Source of the DNA: Gnetum montanum
Lineage: Eukaryota; Streptophyta; Gnetopsida; Gnetales; Gnetaceae
NCBI GenBank assembly: GCA_015680685.1
Contig: MNCI01010871.1
Coordinates: 410,811 to 474,810, forward strand
Reading direction: 5' to 3'
Length of the DNA stretch: 64,000 bases
Part shown: positions 21,944 through 33,672 of the stretch, piece after piece
Layout of the letters: every line of letters starts with the position of its first letter
Position numbering within the stretch: the first letter of the stretch is position 1
Notes under the pieces: model-generated
The model's input: the letters and a program-made list of their open reading frames with translations, nothing else
What the model was told of the DNA's origin: nothing
Database searches by the model: none
Position numbers and translations under genes: made by a program

Positions 21944-22749
21944 TGATGAACCATGATATCATGTCCGCGATATTAGATCAACCATGCGATGTCAAATACC
22001 CAATATTGCAGCATGTTTTCTTGCCTATAAATAAGAGGTGACACCCTTGGTTTCCACATTAGAAGTTAGTCCCTTAGCCAAACCCTTGCTAATTTTCCCT
22101 CTAGATTTAGAACTATTTTTGCATGCCCGCAGTAGGAGTCATAGAGTGAATGAATCTTTATTTGAGCATTGTGTACCTAAGCGCACTTTGTGTACGACAA
22201 TAAAGACGAACTTTATGATAAACCTTGTAGCATAAAGAATAGATTAATTAGTGTTAATTATTGTTTAATTCTTTCCTAGTTAATTAATGATTTCTCTCAC
22301 CCTACAACTCTCTTAGTTAAATACACTTAGTACAACTGCTTCGAGCATGCATGTAGCACTTGGTAACCTAGTAATGATTAGCGTTTCGTAATCCCATCAG
22401 TGTTGTACTAGTTCAGGATGTGTATGGCACGTGGGAACGGATATTGGTGTTAGGAGTACTTAGAACCTAGTTAATGAATAGTTAAATTAGATTAGTTACT
22501 TAGTTATCTCTCTCCCCCTCCTTATTAGTGCAAGATACAAAACACATTAAACCCCATAAAAATTATATGCCTTAAGCTTACTTAACCATACAACCATGAC
22601 ATACAAGTAAGTTTGGGAAGACAATGATTAACCAATCCATTATCATTCCATGAAGGCGCATAGGCACTTAGTCCTTGGAATTTGACTAGATCATACGTAA
22701 AACACTCATATTCATATGGTTGAGCATAGGGGTACCTCGTCGCTCATCA
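21944..22749 (+). repeat. 5' LTR of gypsy 1
   Basis: The LTR is 806 bp, TGATGA to TCATCA, and aligns along its whole length with 31015-31821, including 'cctataaataagaggtg' and 'ggggtacctcgtcgctca'. Confidence 0.95.
22026..22033 (+). promoter_or_regulatory. TATA box of the gypsy 1 5' LTR
   Basis: TATAAATA lies within 'ttgcctataaataagagg'. It is kept at the same place in the 3' LTR (31097-31104), and equivalent boxes occur in the related LTRs at 53085 and 63108. Confidence 0.7.
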
Positions 22750-22769
22750 TTAGTGCCGTTGCCAGGGAC
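22750..22769 (+). other. Primer-binding site, tRNA-Asp type
   Basis: The sequence TTAGTGCCGTTGCCAGGGAC follows the LTR end directly. The family consensus TGGCGCCGTTGCCGGGGA is complementary to the 3' end of plant tRNA-Asp. Confidence 0.85.
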
Positions 22770-22829
22770 TTAGTTGTTTGTGCACTAAGTAGAACTTAGG
22801 AAATCATTTACATCATCGGAACAAACCAT

Positions 22830-24900
22830 TAGGGTTGATCAAGAAAAAGATAATAGTACATTTCACACTAAATAAGACAAGATGTCTTCTTCTTCACACA
22901 AAAGCACTTCACCACCTAGGACTAACACAAGAAGCAATCGATGGTAGGATACACATGACGTTGATATGCCAATCCCTCTACAGTTTCATGTGGTATATAT
23001 GCATCCCGATGAATATGTATCCAACTTCAGCTTTATTCTCCACTAGGAAAAATAGCTACATTGGTATGACTTGGAAGGTAACATAGTGTTACCTCCCAAG
23101 CATTTGGTCCCAAGTATGCTTCTTCATGCTCTCACACAAATATGCATGCAACACTTACACGTAGAGTACATTACATAGGACTATGATTCTAGAGACTATC
23201 ATCCCATAGAAGTGCAATGTCAAAGGGATTTGCAATAGGAGAGACACTATAACTTCTTGAAGGGAAAATGGTCTAAGAATTCCCCCCACATTTTAAGTGA
23301 AATTGAGGATGATGAACCTACCTCAAGTAGTCACCCACATAATGACATTCCTCCCCTTGACTTTGGCCAAGGGGCTGTGTATTAGAACCTTCATTCTACT
23401 ATTCACAACCCAGGTGCTAATACCAACAGACACAAAGTATCCAAAAAAGGAACAATGACACATGAGAAAGGTGCGCATTCTAATCGCAATCATGATCAAG
23501 GTAGAGACCACCAAAGAGAAGGTAGTAGACACTATCATGGTGGTGGTTCTCCTTCTTCTTCACCTTCATCATCTCCTTCACCCTCTCCTTCCATGTCCAG
23601 GCGTAGCCATAGAGAAATAGATTGTGAGGATAAGGGCAAACAAATTGGAAGTCATAGACAAGACAACCAAGATAGAGGACAAAGGCACTCTAGGGAATCA
23701 CAGCACAGAAGAAGGGAGAGTAGGGAACTGTGTCGACACCATAGACGCTACAAACGAGATGATCATGATGAACCCCTACTCACTACTAGAAGCATGCTAG
23801 ATATAACTGAGGCTATGAGAGTTCCAACAAGGCACCAAAAAGATAGTAGGATCAAGAGGTTAAACATGAATAACATCCCAAAATTTGAAGGGGGATATAA
23901 CACTGATCCTCAAAATCACTTACAAGCATTTCACGATGCATGTGCCTTGCAAAAGATAGAAAACGAGTGGCAAAAACTTAAGTTGTTCCCATGGACACTA
24001 ATAAAAGAATCTGAAAGCTAGTACCGGTCCTTAGAACTAGAATCCATTCGTAGGTGGAGTACTATGTTAGAACTGTTCAATGATAAGTACCAAACGTACT
24101 CCCAGGTGTCTAACTTGTGAAAGAAAATCCAAGGATGGAAACAAGGAAGTCATGAACCCTTGGATGCTACCATGGGCTACTATTATGCACTATTACATTG
24201 TTTTCTTGGCCATGGTTATTCACAGTGGGATTAAATAAGCCATCTTGTAGATGGGCTCAGGCATGAAACAAGAAGAACCCTTGGGANCTATGTCATCTTG
24301 TAGATGGGCTCAGGCATGAAACAAGAAGAACCCTTGGGACTTATGCCCAAGGAAGGTTATCTAAGCTTAGGTCTTAGAAAATTTACAAACTATTAGAGAA
24401 AGTTGCTAAGGAAGAAGGGGAGCTATGAAAGAGAGAGTGTGTGGAAGAGTATAACTGAGATCCTTCCCTCCAAAAGAAGAGAGTAAGATTTTGTGAGGAT
24501 GAGGAAGAGTCACCACTCAAAGAAATGGTGAATAGGAAAACCTTGCCTATCTAAAAATTAGCATCAGAAGTATCGACAAAGGTAGACCAAATGTGGGACT
24601 TCCTAAATAGTAGGTTTCAAATTGTTCTCAAGGTAGTAGAGGAGTCTAGAGAGTGAGGTAGTGATCGTGAAAAAAGGAAAAAAAGAGAAGCAGAAAAGGC
24701 ACATAACAAGGGTAAGGGTAAAGTTTTTATTATTCAAGAGGTTGTGGACTCATATACAAATGATGATAGTGGATGCAAGATATGTCAATACGATCATCCT
24801 AAGGGAGGTTGCCCTATGATCTCACATCTACAGGAGTCTAGGGTGTATGCACTTAATCCACATTTAAACAAACAACAAACATCCCAACGGTTACCTTATC
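22830..24900 (+). pseudogene. Gypsy 1 gag
   Basis: The longest open piece (23455-24021) has an Arg/Ser/His-rich, low-complexity N-terminal part with serine-proline runs, followed by the capsid start (PKFEGGYNTDPQNHLQAFHD, family: FxGxxDPxxHLxxF). Downstream frames continue the capsid (RRWSTMLELFNDKYQ) and a nucleocapsid knuckle CKICQYDHPKGGCP at 24774-24812, whose spacing is one residue shorter than the usual C-X2-C-X4-H-X4-C. Stops occur throughout. Gag forms the particle that packages element RNA. Confidence 0.8.
24241..24339 (+). other. 46-bp exact duplication around an undetermined base
   Basis: Positions 24241-24286 and 24294-24339 are identical and flank an N at 24287. This looks like an assembly join in which overlapping read ends were both kept, rather than a biological repeat. 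Confidence 0.75.
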
Positions 24901-25579
24901 CCCAAGGTAACCCAAGGTAGTTCCACCAACCTTTAATGTATTATCCAAGTGGAACTCCAACACAACCAATTGAGCAACATCAACAGTCGTAATAGCCACA
25001 ATCATTGGGAATGCCACCACCAAGGCAACAATATCCTTACTGGAAACCTGACCCATATGGATCTTATGTGCAACATCAAATCTCTCCACGTCAACATCAC
25101 TACCAAGCCTGTTAGTACTATAGGAATCCCTCTCCTAGGGGTGACATCCCACAAGTGTACCATCCTTCCAATCCAACCACATATCTCCCACCAATAGCTC
25201 CATTACCACCTACTCCAGTAATGCAAGGTGAACTCCCTACTCAACCACATCAATGCAATGCCACAAGGGTTGTTAATCCTCAACCTACTGTTGGTTCTAA
25301 CAATTGTATGAAGAAAAGATCTTTCTTCAAAACCAATAGCCCAACCAAGCCTTTGCAACCCCAAGTGGCTAAGTCTTTGGATGTCTTTGTATCAAATAAA
25401 GCTTCAGAACCCCCTTTGAACTTAACACCACATTCAATGCATATGATTATGTTAATAGATGTCATTAGTGATTGGATCAAAGCTGGCCACCTTCCCAAGA
25501 AATTCTCTGATCCTAGGAGTCCCCTAATATATCTACAAATCACTGGGAATGAGCCATACAACCCAAGAAATGTATAAGG

Positions 25580-25830
25580 CCTGGAACCTACCTCCATTAA
25601 TAAAGAGCAATGTCTATTTAGAATTGGCTAACTAGTCCATCACTGTTCCCTTGGGATTAGTGAAGGACATTGTTACCACTGTTTGTGGATGGTCATATCT
25701 AGCTAACTTCCTGGTGATTCAAGTGAATAACATTAAGGGGGACTTCCCAATCATAATGAGAAGGGCATGGCTAAGCACTATTGATGCACACCTAGGTATT
25801 CATGATCTTTTCCTAGAAATATCTAAAGAA
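25580..25830 (+). pseudogene. Gypsy 1 protease region
   Basis: The plus strand gives PLGLVKDIVTTVCGWSYLAN, then FLVIQVNNIKGDFPIIMRRAWL, matching the C-terminal half of plant gypsy aspartic proteases (family: PLGxxxDV, then FxVIDM and LLGRPFL). The catalytic D(S/T)G motif is not seen; stops lie just upstream. Confidence 0.7.
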
Positions 25831-26379
25831 AATACTTTTGGAAAGATCAAAAAGAAGAAGGTTCCATGCATCACATACAGTGACACAGGGTGCAATTGCA
25901 TGCAGAGATCATGGGTTGTGCAAAGTTTGACATTTCCTTCATGCAATCAATGTGCACAAACGATCAACATATAAAGGTGCCTATATGTAGCAGCCACACA
26001 ACAAGAAGACACCTAGCAGCTAATAGCTAATCAAGAAAGTAGCTCACTTATATACATGGAACTAACTAAGGGTTTGACTTGCACTTACATAGATAGCATA
26101 GACGCATTAGAGCAAGTCCACCACCAACTTCCCAGTCCTAACTTAGAAAACATCAACTGGGGGAAGTTGGAAATTCCTAAGAAATTTAAACAAGAGCCCC
26201 TAGAGCTAAAACCTTTGTCCACCAGTATGGAATACATGTTCCTTAAGAATGGAAAATCAGTAATCATCAACGCAATACTTTCTCAACAACAAAAAGATAG
26301 TCTACTAAAGGTAATAAACAAGTCATCAAAATTCTTCACTTGGTAATATCCAAAATTAACTGGAATAGATCCTAGGATA

Positions 26380-27110
26380 TTCTAGCATAGGATTTACAAT
26401 GACTCCTCCATGAAGCCTCGAAAGCAACCATAGAGGCAATTGAACCGAAAGTTGAAGCAAGTAGTAAAATAAGAAATTGAATAGCTTCTAAACATTGGGT
26501 TCATATACCCCATTGCTGATAGCAAATGGGTAAGCCCCCTAGTAATCATACATAAAAAGGGATGCAAATGGAGGATGTGCATAGATTTTAGGCTGCTAAA
26601 CATGGCAACATACAAGGATCACTTTCTATTGCCATTTGTTGACCAAGTCTTAGACACAATTGTAGGGCATCGCTATTATAGTTTTCTGGATGGCTATAGC
26701 AGATACAACCAAATACAAATAGCCCTAGAAGATCAAGCCAAAACTACATTCACCAGTCCTTGGGGAATGTTTGCATACAAAAAAATGTTGTTTGGATTGT
26801 GCAATGCCTCTACAACATTTCAACGCTTGGTTCAAAGCATATTCCAATAGCAGATAGGAAATGGTATGGAAGTCTTTATGGATGAATTCTCCACTTATGG
26901 AGCAAATTTTGATCAAGCCTTGGACCAATTAGAGCAAGTGCTAAAAAGATTTGTAGAAACTAATTTGAGGCTCAATTGGAAAAAAATCCATTTGATGGTC
27001 CAAGAAGATGTAGTTCTTGGACATAAAATCTCACATGTAAGGATAGAGGTAGACCCTGAGAAAATAAAAGTCATACAAGGAATCACCCATTAACTCAAAA
27101 TTGTCAAAGA
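26380..27110 (+). pseudogene. Gypsy 1 reverse transcriptase
   Basis: Ordered motifs on the plus strand: KWRMCIDFRLLNMATYKD, FLLPFVDQVLD, YYSFLDGYSRYNQI, TTFTSPWGMFAYKKM, FGLCNASTTFQR and the catalytic box FMDEFSTYG. Family members have FMDDFS here, so the second catalytic Asp is Glu. A stop at about 26848 and others break the frame. Confidence 0.95.
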
Positions 27111-27777
27111 CATTTGATCATTCCTTGGACACACTGGCTACTATAGAAGATTCATAGAGAACTTTTCAAAGATTGCTAAACCATTGGTAGAGCTAACGAA
27201 AAAGGACATACCCTTCAAGTGGACCAGGGAATGCGAACTAGCTTTTAAGGCTTTGAAACAAAAGCTAGTAGAAACATCCATTCTACAAGCTCCTGACTGG
27301 TCTAGGCCATTGCATGTCATGATTGATGCATTCAACTATGCCTTAGGAGCCGTACTTCCATAGTTAAATGACTAGAAACACCCTTATTACATCCATTGTG
27401 CAAGTAAAATTATAGCTGGTGCACAACTTAGCTACACTACTATAGAAAAAGAATTAATGGCTGTAGTATTTGTACTAGAAAAATTTAGGCACTATGTATT
27501 GGGGTACAAGGTATTCATACACACAGATCATAGTGCAATCTGGTTCCTCATGAATAAGCCAATGGTAAGCCCCCATATTATACAATGGCTGGTAATCCTA
27601 CAAGAGTTCGATCTAATGATGATCAATCGTAAAGGCACCAAGAACATAGTTGCCAATCATTTATCTTGGTTCCATTGGGATAGCAAAGAGGATGAGTATC
27701 CAATTTTCGATCATTTCCCTGATGAGTTCCTCTTTGCCAGTGTAGTGAATAACCAATCACCCATGGAGAAAAACTAG
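27111..27777 (+). pseudogene. Gypsy 1 RNase H domain
   Basis: Plus-strand frames give FSKIAKPLVELTKKD, FKWTRECELAFKALK, HVMIDAFNYALGAVL (family: DASDYAVGAVL), AQLSYTTIEKELMAVVFVLEKFRHYVLG (quoted in pieces), and HTDHSAIWFLMNK. These are the standard gypsy RNase H landmarks with catalytic D, E and D positions recognisable. A stop near 27361 interrupts the domain. Confidence 0.9.
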
Positions 27778-27919
27778 TACAGTAGCATTCTTACCTATCT
27801 ACTTATCCAAAAAATACCACAAGAGCTAGACCTTAAGAAGAAACAACAATTTCTTCACAAAGCCAAGTACTTTATGGAAATCAATGGACAACTTTACAAA
27901 GCATGTCCTGATGGCTTGG

Positions 27920-28890
27920 TTCGATGGTGTGTTCCCGATAGAGATCAACTGAAAGTTCTCCAAGATGCTCATGAGGGCCCTTGTAGGGATCATTATGTGG
28001 GGAGATGAATGGCCATCAAGATCCTTCTTGCAGGGTATTATTGGCCTACCTTGTTCCAGGACACCTAACACTTCATCCAATTTTGTGAACACTGTCAACA
28101 TGATGGGGAAATGACTGCTAGAATGGAGGGTCTGCAACAATGGGGTCCATTACACCAATGTCAACTGTTAGAACCCTTTGACATTTGGGGAATTGATTTC
28201 ATGGGGTCCATTACACCAATGTCCAATGGAAAAGCTTACATCATAGTTGCCATAGACTACTTAACAAAATGGGTTGAAGTAGCTACCATTAAAGATTGCA
28301 CATTGTCTACAGCTACATGATTTGTTCAACAACAAGTCGTCAACAGGTTTGGTGTGTCATGTTCACTTATCTCAGACAATGGTACATACTTCATAGGTGC
28401 AAATTTTTGGAAGTTAATGTAGTGCTTAGGGGTTGAGCACAAATTGACTACACCATATCCCCCCAAGAAAATGGTCAAGCCAAGGTCACCAATAGGGAAA
28501 TTACTAAGATACTGACCAAAACCATTAGCAAGTATAGGCAAGATTGGAGCACTAAAATGAATGATGCTCTTTGGGCATACCGCTCCACATGGAAACTCCC
28601 TATAGGCTACTCTCCCTATAAGTTAGTGTATGGAAAACTTCCAATGCTCCCTATCCAAACTGAACTTTGTACACTAGCCACAGCATGTGACCTCAACCTT
28701 AACCTTGATCTAGCACAAAAACAAAGGTTGATGACTCTTAACTTGCTAGATGAGAACCGACTAGCTACCTTATCATCTAATGAGTTGCACAAGGCATTTA
28801 GTAAACAAATTCATGACCTAAAAATTAGAAAATTTAAGTATCAACCAAGTGATAAGGTTCTTTACTAGAACCCCACACATGTGTCACAAC
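27920..28890 (+). pseudogene. Gypsy 1 integrase
   Basis: An HHCC zinc-binding segment (HEGPCRDHYVG, then FCEHCQ) is followed by the catalytic core: WGIDFMGSITPMSNGKAYII with the first Asp, ISDNGTYF with the second, and a frame-broken PPKK segment where the catalytic Glu should be. The C-terminal part ([22 protein letters not shown]) is well kept. Gypsy 2 encodes a very similar stretch. Several stops inactivate it. Confidence 0.95.
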
Positions 28891-29139
28891 ATACCAAATT
28901 TCAAACACTGTGGGAAGGACCTTACATTATCTATGCAACTTTTCCTTCAGGAGCCATGACCATATATAAACCTAAGAGCCCAGATAAAAGACTATTAATC
29001 AACATGCAACAAACAAAACCTTTCCATGAGTTTAGGATAGCCAAAACATATGCTACCTCTGTAGGTGGGCAACCTTGCTCATTATTTCGGATCTCCTCCT
29101 TCCAACTCAGTCATGGAGGGGATGGCCACCTCTGCTAAT

Positions 29140-31002
29140 CATTGAAGGCCCTAAACTCTTTCTAAATTTTTGTTTTACACATTTTTTGTTTTGCACATTA
29201 CTTCATTCTTATTTTTGTTTTACATCATCATCCATATTTTTACCATTTCTTTGTGTGATTTTATTTTTTTGGTCACCCAATAAGTGTTCATGATGGTGGC
29301 ATGAATAATATCATATTGATTGCTCTTGTTTGGATTTTACCTTTGAAGTATGATGTTGATATTAAGATATGGTTCTTTTGATTAAACAGGCAATAAGTCC
29401 ACATTTTTCATACATCCATAAATCCTATGGTCTCTCTTGGCTTGGAACTGTATAGTCCCTTTCCCTAATAAAACTATTAATGAATTGGTAGTTGAGTATT
29501 TCTCAAACTAAGGAAGGACTCAAGGGATGAAAAGGGTGTGACATCAAAGGGATTCGATGCATTTGTGTTAGCTATTCTCTCAAGTTCTTGGATGCTTTTT
29601 TCTTGGGTTTTTTGCCATTTTGACCATTCATCAAATCACTGGAAGTTGAGTACATAAAAATAAGTCTTTGCATGGTGTGGCTCTCACGCAAAAATCACAA
29701 AAAAAATAGTGAGAATTCAAAGCACATCCCTTAGATACAATAATGAACTTGGGCTACACACACTAGTTCCTGCACTAGAAAGACATGTTACCCATGCCTA
29801 AAGGTTCCCTCTAACTAAGGCCCTTTCTCACTTCTTTGTTCTCCCTCTAACTAATGGTGGTGACTTTTTGTGGAGGCATTCTTGTTGCTTCAAGAGGATG
29901 GGTTGGTCAAATGTGTGGATGTGAGGTCACTGAATGTGGTTTGTTGAGCCTAGATTTAGAATGAGTTCTACTTGGTCACATTAATCATAGAACATACACA
30001 AGCAACTTTACACAACTTTGTTCTTGGGTTTCCATCCCATTCTCTCCTTTCCACCTTTCTTTTCCATTTTTCACCTCATTGTCGATTTTCTCATTAGTTT
30101 GTATCTTGGTTGATGCATCATTTTTCCTTGGTAATTTCTTGTGGGTAAGTTTTTAACTCTTACTTCCCAATGACATTCCTAGAGCCTATGGACTCTTTGG
30201 TTTGTGGGTCTTTCAGGGCATCAAGGGCATGAGCCTGCTTTGGGGAGGACCCACTGACATTTCTTTTTGGTGCATTTGTTAACTTCTTTTCCTTAAACAT
30301 TTCCTACAATCAACAATTTTTGTTTCATCCCCATCCACGACATCCATTTTATTGGTGTTTCTGTTGTTACTTTTTCTCCACCTTTCTTATTCCTTATCTT
30401 TTTCCACCCTATTGCTACTAGAGGTTTGCTCTTAGTCATGGGGGCTCGGGCACAAAATTTTTCAATTTTTCCTAACCCCTACACCTTAGGTAGTCACTAG
30501 TGTTAAATCTCTAGAATCAGTATTTGCGATAACCACAACTTAGCCAATGCACTTTACATCGAGGCAAGGTATCACCTACATTATGATTTATCCACCCTCG
30601 CTCATTTGTGACTATGTTATGTGTGCAGATGATGATCATACAACAATGGACTGGGCCTGGAGGAAATACTCAGGATGGATCGGAACTAAAGCATTTACAA
30701 AAGGAGCAAGATTGATGGTGTGGCTAGGAATAAACAATGGAAGAAGCAATCTTGGCATCGGAAACAACACATCTTACTCTTTTCTCTCTCTCCTCTTCCA
30801 ACTGCCAAATAAGGCTGGATGTCATTATGTACAGTCTTCACTTTTGTGTTCATGAACACTAATGCTATCATGTATTGTATTGTTGATCCATTCACCGAGC
30901 ACGTTGAGTCTATCACCCCGTTCCACCATTAATGGTCATTCAGTCAATAATCCCATACCTTCCCAATATTTTGTAAGGGACTTGAGGATGAGTTTTCATT
31001 CA
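29140..31002 (+). other. Gypsy 1 3' non-coding region
   Basis: No domain follows integrase. Two short blocks here recur in other gypsy elements of the window: 'gtctttgcatggtgtggctc' (29664-29686) and 'gaaagacatgttacccatgc' (29779-29806). Confidence 0.7.
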
Positions 31003-31014
31003 ATCATGGGGGTA
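31003..31014 (+). other. Polypurine tract of gypsy 1
   Basis: 'atcatgggggta' lies immediately before the 3' LTR start TGATGA at 31015, the expected place for the plus-strand primer. It is short and G-rich. Confidence 0.65.
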
Positions 31015-31821
31015 TGATGAGCCACGATATCACGTCCACGATATTGAATCAACCATGTGATGTCGGATACCTGATATTGTGGCCCATCTCCTTGCCTATA
31101 AATAAGAGGTGGCACCCTTGGTTTCCACATTAGAAGTTAGTCCCTTAGCCAAACTCTTGCCAATTTTTTCCTCTAGAGTTAGAATTATTTCTACGTGCTC
31201 GCAGTAGAAGTCATAGAGTAAACAGATCTTTATTTAAGCATTGTGTACCTGAGCACACTTTGTGTACGGCAATAAAGATGAACTTTATGATAAACCTTGT
31301 AGCATACAGAATAGATTAATCAATGTTAATTATTATTTAATGCTTTCCTAGTTAATTAATGATTTCTCTCACCCTACAACTCTCTTACTTAAATACACTC
31401 AATATGACCACTTCGAGCATGCATGTAGCGCTTGGTAACCCAGTAACCATTAGCATTTGGTAATCCCAGTAGTGTTTTATCAGTTTAGGATGTGTATGGT
31501 AAGTGGGAATGGATACTGGTGTTAGGAGTACTTAGAACCTAGTTAATGAATAGTTAAATTAGATTAGTTACTTAGTTATCTCTCTCCCCCTCCTTATTAG
31601 CATGGGATATAAAATGTATAAAAACCCATAAAAATCATATGCCTCAATCTTACTTAACCATACAACTATGACATATAAGTAAATTTGGGAAGACAATGAT
31701 TAACCAACCTGTTATTGTTCCACAAAGGCACATAGGCACTTAGTCTTTGGAATTAGACTGGATCGTGTATGAAATGCTCATATTGGTATGGTTGAGTGTA
31801 GGGGTACCTCGTCGCTCATGA
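31015..31821 (+). repeat. 3' LTR of gypsy 1
   Basis: The LTR is 807 bp, starts TGATGAGCC and ends CTCATGA, followed by the target duplication CAATG. Many substitutions against the 5' LTR indicate an old insertion. Confidence 0.95.
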
Positions 31822-31826
31822 CAATG

Positions 31827-32473
31827 GCATCAACAATGATGCATGGCTTTGGCAAAGCTTAATGTGTGCAAAGATGTTGCAGTGGTGGGGACAAATAGTA
31901 GGCATTGACAACAACATTATTGGTCACATGGTAGCAGATAGCAGTCGCATCCCTCTCTCTCCTTCCTTCCCCAACAAATAGTAGTAGACAAAACCACGAA
32001 CTAAAATGATGGTAGAATTCTCTCTTCTTTTTCTCTTTAGTAATGGTGAAGCTACAATAGGTGACCTCCTTGGGTTTTCTACCATCAATAGCAAGTTGTG
32101 TGGTAGGTAACAACGAGGTATGTGGTACTAGAACAACATGCAGATCTCTCTCTCTCTCTCTCTTCCCTAGTGGCTATGAGCAATGTCAGCTACAATAGCA
32201 TTCGTGACAATAAGACAACATTAACCGACGATAGCAACAAGAGACCAAGAAAAAGTTTTAAATTTACTAGTTACTATATTTTCATTGAATCTTGGAATTT
32301 AAGATAGTTATTCTATTCAAATTCCTTCAACTTTTTAGTTTCACTTATGTTTTTTCTTGAAATGTCATATAGCCCTCTCCACCTGAGACTATTCTTGGAT
32401 TTCCATACCCATATGAGAGGCACCCTAGAAAATAGTCTTTTCAAACAAGTTTTTTCCCCAGTGTTGGTGCATC
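31827..32473 (+). repeat. Left long LTR, second part
   Basis: It continues the interrupted LTR and aligns with about 34243-34894. The two fragments add up to about 1.93 kb against 1.95 kb for the right copy. The last 20 bp of the LTR seen in the right copy are absent here. Confidence 0.85.
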
Positions 32474-32577
32474 TAATAGTCTAGAAGGTTAGGATACTCA
32501 GCTCTCACTGAGAGACTTAGGTTTGAGTCCTGGTAGCAGAACCAAACAAAAAACATAAATTTTGGATACACCAACAC
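32461..32577. repeat. 13-bp inverted repeat around the tRNA-like sequence
   Basis: GTGTTGGTGCATC (32461-32473) and GATACACCAACAC (32565-32577) are complementary with one mismatch. The left half is the end of the left long LTR. The right half, together with the preceding 'aaacataaatttt', is an inverted copy of the LTR terminus as it appears at 34884-34904. Confidence 0.75.
32470..32544 (+). pseudogene. tRNA-Glu-like sequence (CTC anticodon region) ending in CCA
   Basis: The D-arm and anticodon arm (AGTCTAG, GGTTAGGATACTCAGCTCTC) and the T-arm (GGTTTGAGTCC) closely follow plant tRNA-Glu. One base is missing at the anticodon loop/stem junction, and the acceptor strands no longer pair. The 3' end reads GAACCA, whereas nuclear tRNA genes do not encode CCA, so this looks like a copy of a mature tRNA. 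A tRNA-derived SINE head is an alternative. Confidence 0.75.
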
Positions 32578-32960
32578 ATTTTTGGCACTAAAAGGAGGGC
32601 CTTTGTTTTTCCATCTTTTGAAATACCATTTTTTCTTGTCATTTTTCTTGTTCTGGATCTTATTTTGCTACTATTTCAAAATTTTTATTTTCCCTAAATT
32701 TTATTTTCTTGTACTCCCTACTAAAAATCCCTATCTCCAAACCCTTTATTTTCTACCATTTTTTGAAAATTTGATGCTTTCCATTTTCTAAATATTATCA
32801 TTGTCATTACTAAAATCCTAAACCTTCTTTTCCCAATTCTAATTTTGGCAGTCCTTACCTCTGTCTTAACTTTGTTCTCTATCTTTTGCATCTTCTTTTA
32901 AGATTTCTATGATTGTGTTGTTCCTTGCACTTACATGCAATTTCTAGTTTCGGAACTAAG
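32578..32960 (+). other. Interior of the long-LTR element, non-coding
   Basis: T-rich sequence with no retroelement domain. The 69-residue open frame at 32582-32791 is hydrophobic and Phe/Leu-rich because of T richness and is not recognised. Confidence 0.6.
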
Positions 32961-33484
32961 TGTTGATGCCAACATTGCCCATGCTAAGCATAGGGCCATG
33001 ATTAACAAGTCTAACCTCTTGGCACTGAGCAAAAATAAAGTTAATTTGTACAATCATATCTTGGGGCCCAATTCATAATGGTGAGCTTGTGGTGGCGATT
33101 ATGTTGCCAAGCCATGATGGCATGGAGGTAACAGCCTAGGTGATGTAGAACATGGATTATGTAATGGTTACAGAGGTGACGTAACCGACAATGGTTGTGT
33201 TGGGAGTTACATGCATTACACAAAGACGTGGGCCATGGTTGTAACCAACAGTGGACATGGTGGAGAGCATGGTGATAGTGGTAGAAGTTACAAAGGTGGT
33301 GGATGAATTGGGACATGGTGGTAGTTACAGCAGGTGAGTGGTGGTAACCGTCAGCATGGGAGTTATGATTGTAGTAACTGATGACAAGTGGTAATGGAAA
33401 TCAACGTGGAATGTGGGCATTTAAAATCACCAAAAAAACTATTGTAAAAGGAGAAAAAAGTGGGGGAGAAAAGGAAAGAACATC

Positions 33485-33672
33485 AAGGCTAGCCTCTCTC
33501 TCACATTGGGGGCTAGCTTCTCTCTCATCAAGGATAGTCTCTTTCTCACATTAGGGCCTAGCCTCTCTCTCATCAAGGCTAGCCTCTCTCTCATGAACGT
33601 TAGTCTCTCTCTCACATTGGGGGCCAACCTCTCTTTCACATTGGGGCTAGCCTCTCTCTCATCAAATATCAA
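33485..33672 (-). repeat. Tandem 21/24-bp repeat inside the right long LTR
   Basis: This is the partner of the array at 21184-21365. The minus-strand reading keeps the PNVRERLALMRERL pattern in a 106-residue open frame (33439-33759). Confidence 0.8.

Larger units (their letters stand above)
21944..31821 (+). mobile_element. Ty3/gypsy retrotransposon 1 (full-length, inactive)
   Basis: The element spans 9,878 bp: LTRs 21944-22749 and 31015-31821, tRNA-Asp primer site, gag, protease, reverse transcriptase, RNase H, integrase and a 1.9-kb 3' non-coding stretch. The 5-bp target duplication CAATG (21939-21943 and 31822-31826) is perfect. LTR ends are TGATGA and TCATCA (TCATGA in the right copy). 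Primer type and gag-pol order fit the Athila/Tat side of Ty3/gypsy; no chromodomain was seen. Numerous stops make it inactive. The homologous point in the right long LTR (about 34240) lacks it. Confidence 0.95.

Noticed and set aside
32470-32544. Functional tRNA-Glu gene
   Set aside because: The acceptor strands do not pair, a base is missing at the anticodon loop/stem junction, and a CCA end is present, which nuclear genes lack.
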